From NCBI RefSeq assembly GCF_027460265.1, contig NZ_JAPZBC010000001.1:2197501-2261500 (forward strand): 64,000 nucleotides of DNA, given 5' to 3'. A model generated the notes under the pieces. The model did no database searches, was not told where the DNA came from, and was given only the letters and a program-made list of their open reading frames with translations. A program made the translations under genes and the position numbers. This stretch comes from Streptomyces sp. WMMC940. GTDB lineage: Bacteria; Actinomycetota; Actinomycetes; Streptomycetales; Streptomycetaceae. The number at the start of each line of letters is the position of its first letter. The stretch's first letter is position 1. Below, piece after piece: positions 16,641-27,300 of this stretch.

Positions 16641-17666
16641 TCAGAAGACCGACTCGGCCTCGTGGACCCGGTCCTCGGGCACCGTCTTCAGCCGGGTCAC
16701 CGCCTCCGCGAGCGGCACCGTGATCACCTCGGTGCCGCGCAGCGCGGTCATCCTCCCGAACTCGCCACGATGGACGGCCTCCACCGCGTGCCAGCCGAAG
16801 CGGTTGGCGAGCACCCGGTCGTAGGCGGTGGGCGTGCCGCCCCGCTGCACATGGCCGAGGATGACCGGCCGAGCCTCCTTGCCCATCCGCCGCTCCAGCT
16901 CCGCGGCCAGCCGGGTGCCTATGCCGGTGAAGCGCTCGTGCCCGTACTGGTCGATCTCGCCCTTCTTGTACTCCATGGAGCCCTCGGCCGGGTGCGCGCC
17001 CTCGGCGACGCAGATGACGGCGAACTTCTTGCCCCGGGCGAAGCGTTCCTCGACCATCTTGACCAGGTCCTCGACCTGGAAGGGCCGCTCGGGCAGGCAG
17101 ATGCCGTGCGCGCCGCCGGCCATGCCGGACTCCAGCGCGATCCAGCCCGCGTGCCGTCCCATGACCTCCACGACCATGACCCGCTGATGGGACTCCGCCG
17201 TGGTCTTGAGCCGGTCGATGGCCTCCGTGGCCACCATGACGGCGGTGTCGAACCCGAAGGTGCGGTCCGTGGAGGAGATGTCGTTGTCTATCGTCTTCGG
17301 CACGCCGACGACGGGCATGCCGGCGTCCGACAGCATCCGCGCGGCGGTCAGCGTGCCCTCGCCGCCCACCGGGACGAGGGCGTCCAGCCCGTATTTCCGC
17401 GCCAACTCCGCGCTGTTCTCGGCGGCTTCGCGGAGCCTGGAGCGTTCGAGCCGGGCCGAGCCGAGGATCGTGCCGCCGCGGGCAAGGATGCCGCTGACGG
17501 CGTTGAGGTCCAGGGTGCGGTAGTGGCCTTCGAGCAGGCCCTTGAACCCGTCCTCGAATCCGATGACTTCGTCCCCGTAGCCGGTCATCGCACGGTGCAC
17601 GACCGACCGGATCACTGCGTTGAGGCCGGGACAGTCGCCGCCTGCGGTCAGAATTCCGATGCGCAT
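16641..17666 (-). CDS. pfkA: 6-phosphofructokinase
   Basis: 341 residues, the normal length for the actinobacterial group. It phosphorylates fructose 6-phosphate in glycolysis. Motifs: GGDCPGLNAVIRS (phosphate loop), VPVGGEGTLTAAR, GVPKTIDNDISSTDRTFGFDTA (catalytic Asp in TIDND) and EVMGRHAGWIALESG. Gly in GGEGT with Lys in PKTIDND is the mixed pattern of group III ATP-PFKs; I infer ATP rather than pyrophosphate use. ATG start preceded by AGGAGACACGGC. It is divergent from pta, with which it shares a 223-bp promoter region, so glycolytic entry and overflow acetate metabolism are adjacent. Confidence 0.93.
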   Translation of the reverse strand: MRIGILTAGGDCPGLNAVIRSVVHRAMTGYGDEVIGFEDGFKGLLEGHYRTLDLNAVSGILARGGTILGSARLERSRLREAAENSAELARKYGLDALVPVGGEGTLTAARMLSDAGMPVVGVPKTIDNDISSTDRTFGFDTAVMVATEAIDRLKTTAESHQRVMVVEVMGRHAGWIALESGMAGGAHGICLPERPFQVEDLVKMVEERFARGKKFAVICVAEGAHPAEGSMEYKKGEIDQYGHERFTGIGTRLAAELERRMGKEARPVILGHVQRGGTPTAYDRVLANRFGWHAVEAVHRGEFGRMTALRGTEVITVPLAEAVTRLKTVPEDRVHEAESVF

Positions 17667-17791
17667 CGTGCCGTGTCTCCTGCTCGCTCGTGGTGCCGGT
17701 GAGCCTCATTCCGATTCTCACACGCAGGGACGGGTCCACGCCGGTCCGGCGACCCCGGACCCGGCGGGCGCCTTACCCAGCCGTGGAGGTA

Positions 17792-17820
17792 TTGTCAAGG
17801 GGATATTGCCACCCTATCGA
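17792..17820 (+). promoter_or_regulatory. Candidate promoter of pta-ackA
   Basis: TTGTCA at 17792-17797 and TATCGA at 17815-17820 with a 17-bp spacer resemble a housekeeping (HrdB-type) promoter. Transcription would start near 17827, some 60 nt before the pta start. Confidence 0.4.
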
Positions 17821-17889
17821 GTTTTCTTGAGCCCGAGCGCAGCGGGCACCTCGCGCTCGGCCGCGGCCCAGCAGGACAGGAGAGCACGC

Positions 17890-19971
17890 GTGACGCGCAG
17901 CGTGTACGTGACCGGGATCGACCGCGGGGACGGTCGCCAGGTGGTGGACCTGGGAGTCATGGAGCTCCTGACCCGCCAGGTGGACCGCGTGGGGGTGTTC
18001 CGGCCCCTTGTGCACGACGGACCCGATCGTCTGTTCGATCTGCTGCGGGTGCGCTACCGGCTCTCCCAGGATCCCGCGACCGCGTACGGCATGGACTACC
18101 GCGAGGCAGCGGCGCTGCAGGCCGAGAAGGGCACCGACGAACTGGTCTCCCGGCTGGTCGACCGCTTCCACGAGGTGGCCCGCGACTACGAGGTCGTGCT
18201 CGTCCTCGGCACCGACTTCCGCGCCACCCAGCTTCCCGACGAGCTGGCCCTCAACGCGCGTCTGGCCAACGAGTTCGGCGCCTCGGTGATACCCGTCGTC
18301 GGCGGCAAGGGCCAGACGGCCGAGTCCGTACGGGCCGAGGCCCGCAACGCCCACCGGGCCTACGAGGTACTGGGCTGCGACGTCCTCGCGATGATCGTGA
18401 ACCGGGTGGCGGCCGAGGACCGCGACGTGATCGCCGAGCGCCTCTCGACCCGGCTCCCCGTCCCCTGCTACGTCCTGCCGGACGAGCCGGCGCTGGCCGC
18501 GCCCACGGTCGCCCAGGTCAGCCAGGCCCTGGGGGCCACCGTGCTGCTCGGGGACGATTCCGGGCTCGCCCGGGACGCGCTCGACTTCGTCTTCGGCGGC
18601 GCGATGCTGCCGAACGTGCTGAACGCCCTGAAGCCCGGTTGCATGCTCGTCACCCCCGGCGACCGCGCCGACCTGGTGGTGGGTGCGCTGGCGGCCCACT
18701 CCGCGGGCACCCCGCCGATCGCGGGCCTGCTGCTGACCCTCGACGAACGCCCGGGCGAGTCGATCCTCACCCTCGCGTCCCGCCTCGCCCCCGGCACCCC
18801 CGTCATCTCGGTGCCCGGCGGCTCCTGGCCGACCGCCACCGAACTGTTCTCGCTGGAAGGCAAGTTGAACGCCGCTACCCCGCGCAAGGCGGAGACCGCG
18901 CTCGGTCTCTTCGAGCGGCACGTCGACACCGGGGGCCTCGTCACGCGTCTGGAGGTCGCCCGCACGGGACGGGTCACCCCCATGATGTTCGAGCACGACC
19001 TGCTGGAGCAGGCCCGTGCCGACCGCCGCCGCGTGGTGCTGCCCGAGGGCACCGAGGAGCGGGTGCTGCGCGCCGCGGACGTGCTGGTGCGTCGTGACGT
19101 CTGCGATCTGACGCTGCTCGGGGACACCGACGTCATCCGCAAGAAGTCCGCCGACCTCGGCATCGACCTGGGCGACGTGCAGCTGATCGACCCCGCGGCC
19201 TCCGAGCTGCGGCCGCGCTTCGCCGAGCTGTACGCGCAGATGCGCGCCCACAAGGGCGTCACGGTGGAGCTGGCCCACGACGTCGTTGCGGACGTCAACT
19301 ACTTCGGCACCCTGATGGTCCAGGAGGGCCTGGCCGACGGCATGGTGTCGGGCTCGGTCCACTCCACGGCCGCCACGATCCGCCCCTCCTTCGAGATCAT
19401 CAAGACCAAGCCCGGGGCGTCGATCGTGTCGTCGGTGTTCTTCATGTGCCTGGCGGACAAGGTTCTCGTGTACGGCGACTGCGCGGTCAATCCCGACCCG
19501 GACGCCGAACAGCTCGCGGACATCGCGGTGCAGTCGGCGGCGACGGCCTCCCGCTTCGGCGTCGAGCCGAGGATCGCGATGCTGTCGTACTCCACCGGCA
19601 CCTCGGGCTCCGGCGCGGACGTGGACAAGGTGCGCGAGGCGACCAAGCTGGTGCGCGAACGCCACCCCGAGCTCCGGATCGAGGGTCCGATCCAGTACGA
19701 CGCGGCGGTCGAGCCGTCCGTCGCCGCCACCAAGCTGCCGGACTCCGAGGTCGCGGGCCAGGCCACCGTCCTGGTCTTCCCCGACCTCAACACCGGCAAC
19801 AACACCTACAAGGCCGTACAGCGTTCCGCCGGCGCCGTCGCCGTCGGCCCGGTTCTCCAGGGCCTGCGCAAGCCGGTCAACGACCTCTCGCGCGGCGCGC
19901 TCGTCAGCGACATCGTCAACACGGTCGCGATCACCGCGATCCAGTCCCAGGGTCAGGAGTTCACCGCATGA
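17890..19971 (+). CDS. pta: Phosphate acetyltransferase
   Basis: 693 residues from GTG 17890, preceded by CAGGAGAG. It interconverts acetyl-CoA and acetyl phosphate. This is the long two-domain form: an N-terminal P-loop-like/DRTGG regulatory part (residues 1-350; VYVTGIDRGDGRQVVDLG, VIPVVGGKGQTAESV) and the catalytic PTA_PTB domain (about 370-690) with RRVVLPEGTEERVLRAAD, DGMVSGSVHSTAATIRP, SYSTGTSGSG and FPDLNTGNNTYKAVQR. A frame extends to 17620, but that stretch lies in the pfkA promoter and looks noncoding. The TGA overlaps the ackA ATG (ATGA), so the two are translationally coupled. Confidence 0.95.
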   Translation: MTRSVYVTGIDRGDGRQVVDLGVMELLTRQVDRVGVFRPLVHDGPDRLFDLLRVRYRLSQDPATAYGMDYREAAALQAEKGTDELVSRLVDRFHEVARDYEVVLVLGTDFRATQLPDELALNARLANEFGASVIPVVGGKGQTAESVRAEARNAHRAYEVLGCDVLAMIVNRVAAEDRDVIAERLSTRLPVPCYVLPDEPALAAPTVAQVSQALGATVLLGDDSGLARDALDFVFGGAMLPNVLNALKPGCMLVTPGDRADLVVGALAAHSAGTPPIAGLLLTLDERPGESILTLASRLAPGTPVISVPGGSWPTATELFSLEGKLNAATPRKAETALGLFERHVDTGGLVTRLEVARTGRVTPMMFEHDLLEQARADRRRVVLPEGTEERVLRAADVLVRRDVCDLTLLGDTDVIRKKSADLGIDLGDVQLIDPAASELRPRFAELYAQMRAHKGVTVELAHDVVADVNYFGTLMVQEGLADGMVSGSVHSTAATIRPSFEIIKTKPGASIVSSVFFMCLADKVLVYGDCAVNPDPDAEQLADIAVQSAATASRFGVEPRIAMLSYSTGTSGSGADVDKVREATKLVRERHPELRIEGPIQYDAAVEPSVAATKLPDSEVAGQATVLVFPDLNTGNNTYKAVQRSAGAVAVGPVLQGLRKPVNDLSRGALVSDIVNTVAITAIQSQGQEFTA

Positions 19972-21227
19972 CCGGTTCCGCCACCGCCACTCGTGTCCTG
20001 GTCCTCAACTCCGGCTCCTCGTCGGTCAAGTACCAGCTCCTCGACATGGAGGACGGCACCCGGCTGGCCGTCGGACTCGTCGAGCGCATCGGGGAGGAGA
20101 CGTCACGGGTGGTGCACACCCCGCTGACCGACGGGGCCGGGAGGCGGGAGCGCACCGGTGCCGTCCCGGACCACGCCGCCGCGCTGAAGGCGGTCGCCGA
20201 CGAGCTGGCCCGCGACGGACTGGGCCTGGACTCCCCCGAGCTCGCGGCGATCGGTCACCGGGTGGTGCACGGAGGGCTGAGGTTCTCCGCCCCGACCGTG
20301 ATCACCGACGAGGTCATGGCCGAGATCGAGCGACTGGTCCCGGTGGCGCCGCTGCACAACCCGGCCAACATCACCGGCATCCGCACGGCCCAGGCGCTCC
20401 GCCCCGACCTGCCCCAGGTCGCCGTCTTCGACACCGCGTTCCACACCACCATGCCGGAGTACGCGGCGCGCTACGCGATCGACGTGGAGACCGCCGACGC
20501 GCACCGGATCCGCCGCTACGGCTTCCACGGAACCTCGCACGCGTATGTGTCCCGCCGGGCCGCCGAGCTCCTGGGCAAGGCGCCGGAGGACGTGAACCTG
20601 ATCGTGCTGCACCTGGGCAACGGCGCTTCGGCGTCCGCGGTCCGGGGCGGGCGCTGTGTGGACACGTCGATGGGTCTGACCCCCCTGGAAGGGCTGGTCA
20701 TGGGTACCCGCTCCGGGGACATCGACCCGGCGGTCACGTTCCACCTCAAGCGGGTGGCGGGGATGTCCGAGGACGACGTGGACGTGCTGCTCAACAAGAG
20801 GAGCGGCCTGGTCGGCCTCTGCGGCGACAACGACATGCGGGAGATCCGGCGGCGGATCGAGGAGGGGGACGAGCGCGCGCGGCTCGCCTTCGAGATCTAC
20901 GTCCACCGGCTGAAGAAGTACATCGGCGCGTATTACGCGGTGCTCGGACGGGTGGACGCGGTGGTGTTCACGGCGGGGGTCGGCGAGAACTCCGCTCCCG
21001 TGCGGGAGGCTGCCGTCGCCGGTCTGGAGGAGTTGGGGCTCGTGGTGGACGCGGACCTCAACGCCGTACGGTCGGACGTGCCGCGGTTCGTCTCGCCCGA
21101 CTACGCGCGGGTGGCGGTCGCCGTGGTGCCGACCGACGAGGAACTGGAGATCGCCCGGCAGACTTTCGCGCTGGTCGGCGCGGACCCTCGGGACCGCGAC
21201 CGAGCGGCGCGGAAAGGCAACGCCTGA
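19968..21227 (+). CDS. ackA: Acetate kinase
   Basis: 419 residues. It makes ATP and acetate from acetyl phosphate, or the reverse. ASKHA-family motifs: VLVLNSGSSSVKYQL at the N-terminus, GHRVVHGG, FDTAFHTTMP, RRYGFHGTSHAYVS (catalytic region), LHLGNGASASAV, MGTRSGDIDP and FTAGVGENS. The ATG overlaps the pta stop by four bases and uses GGTCAGGAGTTCACC as its ribosome binding site. With pta it forms the acetate-overflow/assimilation operon, here between the glycolytic genes pfkA and pyk. Confidence 0.96.
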   Translation: MTGSATATRVLVLNSGSSSVKYQLLDMEDGTRLAVGLVERIGEETSRVVHTPLTDGAGRRERTGAVPDHAAALKAVADELARDGLGLDSPELAAIGHRVVHGGLRFSAPTVITDEVMAEIERLVPVAPLHNPANITGIRTAQALRPDLPQVAVFDTAFHTTMPEYAARYAIDVETADAHRIRRYGFHGTSHAYVSRRAAELLGKAPEDVNLIVLHLGNGASASAVRGGRCVDTSMGLTPLEGLVMGTRSGDIDPAVTFHLKRVAGMSEDDVDVLLNKRSGLVGLCGDNDMREIRRRIEEGDERARLAFEIYVHRLKKYIGAYYAVLGRVDAVVFTAGVGENSAPVREAAVAGLEELGLVVDADLNAVRSDVPRFVSPDYARVAVAVVPTDEELEIARQTFALVGADPRDRDRAARKGNA

Positions 21228-21260
21228 GCGGCCCGGCGCCCATTTGTACATTCCACCAGA

Positions 21261-21294
21261 CGGAATATTCCGCGTAGAAACAAACCGATAGGAT
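21261..21294 (+). promoter_or_regulatory. pyk promoter with overlapping palindrome
   Basis: The 12-bp perfect palindrome CGGAATATTCCG (21261-21272) lies where the -35 of a promoter with -10 TAGGAT (21289-21294) would be. The -10 ends 7 nt before the pyk ATG, which would give a leaderless message. Alternatively the AGGAT part is the Shine-Dalgarno sequence and the promoter is further upstream. Confidence 0.4.
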
Positions 21295-21301
21295 CCGCCT
21301 C

Positions 21302-22735
<1,434 letters not shown>

Positions 22736-22818
22736 CCGGGCCGCCCGTTCGCGCCTTCGGGGCCGCACCCCCGCGGGATGCTGTTGGCGAATTCGGGCCT
22801 GGTTGCTTCGCCCCGTCG

Positions 22819-23480
22819 CTATGCGGCGGGGCGGAGTGCTGTCAGGGGGCTGGTGCGGGTGCGGGCTCGGGGTGTGTGGGTGAGCCAGGCGTCGATGCGG
22901 ATGAGGTTGACGGCGGCGCCGGTGAGCTGGTGTTGGAGGCTGGTCTTGGCCAGGCCACGGTAGCGGGATCTGCGCAGGCCGCAGGCGTGCACGGCTTGGG
23001 AGATGGTGCCCTCGACACCGGCACGGATCTTGTAGCGGTCCTTCCACGCGTCGGTTGCCTGAAGCTTTCGCGCCTGCTGGAGTGCTTCGTATTCGTCGCG
23101 GGGTCTGAGGTTGATCTCCCGGCGCCGGGGCTTGGGGGAGTTGACGCATTCGCGCAGCTGAGGGCAGGGGCCGCAGTCAGCGGGGGAGAACCGGACCCGG
23201 ACAGTCGGCAGGCCCTCCTTCGAACGGCGCTCGGCCCATTGCGTGCTGACAACGCCGTTCGGGCAGGTCACGCGCTGCTTGTCCCAATCGATGGTGAACG
23301 CGTCCTGGCCGAACTCGGCATCGCCGCGGGCGTGCGGAACAGTCACCGCTTTCAGCGGTCCGTGCAGGTCGACCCGGTGGTCACGGCTGGCCGCGGCCAG
23401 GGCGCCACCGTTGGCATAGCCGGTATCAACCCAGTGCTCGCCCGGCAGTGAGCAGTCCCCGTGCCCGTATGCCGCGGGCT
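22819..23480 (-). pseudogene. Transposase remnant, IS1182-like, 5'-truncated
   Basis: The translated sequence from about EHWVDTGYANGGALAAASRDH to the C-terminus matches the second half of DDE transposases of the IS1182/IS5 type as I remember them. It has a Cys-rich cluster (CPNGVVS, CGPCPQLREC), the INLRPRDEYEALQQAR block and KIRAGVEGTISQAVHACGLRRSRYRG containing the final catalytic Glu. The N-terminal half, with the first Asp residues and DNA-binding part, is absent: upstream of about 23480 the frame continues as unrelated sequence. No terminal inverted repeats were identified. It is a dead relic between pyk and the toxin/immunity genes and marks an insertion-prone boundary. Confidence 0.8.
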
Positions 23481-23609
23481 TGCAGTCGCCCTCAGGAAGA
23501 CCGACCGATCTCCACGGCAGCGCTCGGCAGCCAGTCGGCATGTGGCATGGATTGAAGATTTCCGTCACCGACAACGCCATGCGCCGCACCGAACGCGAGT
23601 GGTGGGAAG

Positions 23610-23640
23610 AAACCCCGCCAGGGATTACCCGGCGGGGTTT
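23610..23640 (-). terminator. Hairpin terminator after the DUF6193-like gene
   Basis: AAACCCCGCC (23610-23619) pairs perfectly with GGCGGGGTTT (23631-23640). The 11-nt loop AGGGATTACCC can extend the stem by GGG/CCC. On the minus strand the stem is followed by CTTCCC, about 20 bp beyond the stop of the DUF6193-like gene. Confidence 0.8.
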
Positions 23641-23662
23641 CCACTTCATCGGCTTGCCGAGG

Positions 23663-24340
23663 TCACTGTTCGTTCAGAGCGGCTCGCAGACGGGCGATCA
23701 GCTCGTCAGCCGGCACCTCGACCCAGGCGGCCCTTGGCACTCCGACGCGGACCTCATAACGCTCCCCTTCCAGCTCATGCACCAAAACCTGACGGCTCGC
23801 TCCGTCGAGCGGGTCCACTCTCAGGCGGACGGCACCATGCGAGATCGTCGGAAACATGTGCCGTAGCACCTCATCCTCATGGAGGCGGCGGAGAAGGCCC
23901 CAATGCTTCCGATGGAATTCGGTCGACAGAAGGTCGGCCCACTGTGAAGACGTAGGCTCGTCCCTCTCGAGCGCCCTGGCGAATTCGTCGAGGTCCAGGA
24001 ACGTGAATCTCGCCGCCAGCTCGTCGAACGCCACACCTTCCCGCCATGCGGCGACCATCTGCACGAGCAACTCCAGACGGTCCGTCGAGCCGATCTCCCA
24101 GGTGAACCCGAGAACGTCCCAGGTGAACCCGGGGATATGGACACGTACCCGGAACCGACGCTCCTCGGTCGCGGGCACGACCGACACGAGCCCCCTCGCC
24201 GTCTCGATGGTGATGGCGCCGGCGGTCGAGGGTGCCGGCCAGATCTCGCCTCCGCGCAGCTTCGCAGCCTCTTTCATCGCCGATACCAGGCCGCCCGAAG
24301 CGGTGACATCCGGATACAGGTCTTTCCGATGAGTGTCCAT
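23663..24340 (-). CDS. DUF6193-like protein, putative immunity protein
   Basis: 225 residues without signal peptide or membrane segment, so cytoplasmic. It resembles DUF6193 as I remember it: YPDVTASGGLVSAMKEAA, RRFRVRVHIPG, STDRLELLVQMVAAW, FTFLDLDEFARALERDEPTS, SQWADLLSTE and a late LRHMFPTISHGAVRLR. The start ATG is 10 nt after the stop of the upstream polymorphic toxin gene, and its ribosome binding site (GAGGAA) overlaps that stop. Position, strand, spacing and cytoplasmic nature are what is expected of the cognate immunity protein. DUF6193 is widespread and sometimes annotated with natural-product clusters, so immunity is inference from context. A hairpin terminator follows. Confidence 0.72.
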   Translation of the reverse strand: MDTHRKDLYPDVTASGGLVSAMKEAAKLRGGEIWPAPSTAGAITIETARGLVSVVPATEERRFRVRVHIPGFTWDVLGFTWEIGSTDRLELLVQMVAAWREGVAFDELAARFTFLDLDEFARALERDEPTSSQWADLLSTEFHRKHWGLLRRLHEDEVLRHMFPTISHGAVRLRVDPLDGASRQVLVHELEGERYEVRVGVPRAAWVEVPADELIARLRAALNEQ

Positions 24341-24350
24341 ACTCGATTCC

Positions 24351-27300
24351 TCAGCAGTGACAGGATCCGATGATCGAAGGCTTCAAAGGGGCGAGATCTC
24401 CGTCCAGCACCGATAGATCCGGCATGTCCGTCGAGGGATCCACTCGCATAGCCCCATCCGGCCCCGAAGGGGAGTAGAACTTGATCGAACTCCACGGGCG
24501 TTGGCCGTTGACGAGCGCCCTCGCAATCATCGACATCTCGTAGTCCGTGGCATGTCCGGCCTCACCGGCCCTCAGACCGCGCTGGGCGGCAGCCATGAAG
24601 CCGCCGAGCTCGTTCAGTCCCGTCATGTTGACGTGGAGCGTCACCTTCGGGTCGGCGATGGCCATTTCGGCCATCCGGGCGAAGTCCTTCGCGGACGCCC
24701 CGGACAAGGTGGTGAACTTGTTCTCGGGAAGCTTTGCCCACTCGTCGAGCTTGCCCTTGTTCTGCCACCCCAAGGCGAGCTTACAGTTGTGTACGAGAAC
24801 CGGGGTGGCACCCGCCAGCACGAAGAACGTGTGCAGGTCGTCGACCGTGAGGTCGTAGACCGTGCGCGGGGCCAAGCCGGAGCGGGCGTGGAGAGCAGTC
24901 ACCGCGCGTACGGAGCCGTCCGGGGTGCGCAGTCGGTCGCCGACGCGGAGGTCGGAGACAAGTGTCCATCCGCGGGCCACCACGTAGAACTTGTGCCCCG
25001 CGGTGCTGGCCAACTTCCCACCGCCCACGACAGTGATGTCCACCAGCCGCCGCGTGTCGTGCTTGAAGGTGTCGGTGACCTTCCGGGCCTGCAGCTGGCC
25101 GGAAGCCGGATCCGTGGCCTTCACGAGGTCTCCCACGCCCACCTGGCTGATGGGTCGTTGTGAGCCGTCCGCCATCAGGACCCGGGTGGTGCCGGGGAAG
25201 CTGTTCACCTTGCAGGAGGTGTACAGGTCTTCGTAGGCGTTGATTGTGGCGTTGAGCTTGGCGAGGGTCCCGGGATCCAGCTCAAGGGCCTGAAGGGCCT
25301 TGAACGCATCGCGGACCCCGACGCCGGTCTTCATGGCGGCGTCCAAAGCCTGGAGGCCTTCGAAGACCTTGCCGAGCGCCTTGCCGGGGATGAAGTTGCT
25401 CGCGGCCCAGGCGCAGCCACTGGCGCTGCCGTGCCAGCAGTCGACGAAGTCCTGGACCAGGACCGCTTTGATGACCTGGTAGGTGGCGGTCATCTCGATG
25501 AGCTGCCACTTGCTGAAGTACCGGGTGACGTCCTTCTTCAGACCTGGAATGCGCTTGCTCTCGACGAGCAGCGTGTCCCGCTTGGGGCAGGTTCCGCCGC
25601 TGGCTGTCGTGTCGGGGTTCGTGCAGAGAAAGAAGTCGACCACGGCGCTGAAGGTGACCGTGAACGTGGTGGTGCAGCCCTGGAAGCCGACCGTGATTTC
25701 GCAGGGGTTGTGCTGCTTGGCGTCGGTGATCTCGATGCTGTCCTCGTCGACGACGTACCAGGTGCCGCCGACACCGGTGCCCGCGCCGGTGGAGACCTGC
25801 TTGTTCGCCGCGTTGCGCGCCGCTTCCTCCGCGGCCTTCTGCGCCTCCTTGGCGTACTTCAGTGCGTCCTTGGCCGCCTGCTCGGCTTCGGTTGCGGCAG
25901 CGGCGGCTCGGTCGGCCGCGGCGCGGGCGTCCTTGGCCGCCTGCTCGGCCGCGTCCGCGGCGTTGCGAGCCGACTGGGCGTCGAGTGCGGCCTGGTCGGC
26001 GGAGGCACGGGCCTCCTTGGCGTAGCCCTCGGCGCGCCCTGCCGCCTGGTCGGCGGCGGCTGCGTCAGCGGTGGCCTGACGGTCGTACTCGATGGTACGA
26101 GCCAACGACTGCGATGCCCTGGACGCCGCCTGGGCGGCGTCCGCCGCGTAGCCCAGCGCCTCCTTGGAGTAGGTACGGGCGTCGGCCGCATGTGCGGCGG
26201 CGTTGGCCGCGTGCTGGTGGGCGAGCTTCGCATCGCCTGTTGCCTGGTCGGCGAGGTTCTTCGCGGCTGAGGCTTCGGCCTGCGCGTTTCTGGCGTGGGC
26301 GTCGGCGACGGCCTTCTGCTGCTCCGCGATCGACTTGGACGCCTGACCGGTCAGCACGACCAGGTTCGCGGCCGAGTCGGTGGTGACGTACGGGGAGCCG
26401 AGCTGGATCGCGTCGTTGGCCGGCTTGGCGACCTGTGCCGCGGCGTTGCCGGCGTCGACGGCGGCCTGCGCGGTGACGTGGGCGAAGCCCGCCGCCCTCG
26501 CCGAAGCGGCCAGAGCCTTGGCCGCCTCCTTGCTCGCCTCGTCCGCGTGCGACTTGGCGGTCTTGGCGAGCTTTTCCGCCTCGTCGGCCAGCTTGACGGC
26601 CGTGTCGGCTTCTTCGGAGGCGTGCTTGGACGCCTTGATGGCGTCGGCCACAGCGCTGGTCGCGGTCGCGACGGCGGCGTCGGCCCTCAGCTTGGCCGCC
26701 TGGGCGGCGTCCGCGTTCGAACGGGCCCGCTTGGCGGCCGCCTCGGCGCGGGTGGCCGCGGCGTCGGCCTCGGCCGCTGCCCCGGATGCGGCATCCGCCG
26801 CGGCCCGTGCGCGGCCGGCGGCCGCTTCGGCGTCGTCCGCGTGCGCGGCTGCGGCGTTGGCTGCCGCTCTGGACTCCTGGGCGTTGCTGTCGGACTCGTG
26901 GGCCTGGGCGAACGCCTCCTTCGCGTCGGCCTTGGCCCGGGCGGCGTCCGCCTTCTGCGCGGCGTCCCACGCGTCCTCGTTCAGGTCGCGGGCCTTGTCA
27001 CGCGCCTTGACCGCGTCGTTCTTCCGCGCGACCGCGGTCGCCTCAGCTGCCTCCGCCTTCTCCTTGGCGTCCTTGGCGTTGGCCGCCTCGGCCTGCGCCG
27101 TCTGCTTGTGCCGGTTGGCCTCGGCCTGCTTGGCGGCGGCGGTCTCCTTCTCCGCCTTGGCCGTCTTCTCCTCGGCCTCCGCCGCCAGCCGCTTCGCATG
27201 TGCGTCAGCAGCCGCCGCCTTCGCGTCCGCCTCCGCCTTCAGCGCGACCGCGAGCTTCGCCTCCGCCGTCTCCTTGTCCTTCTTGGCATTGTCCCGGTGC

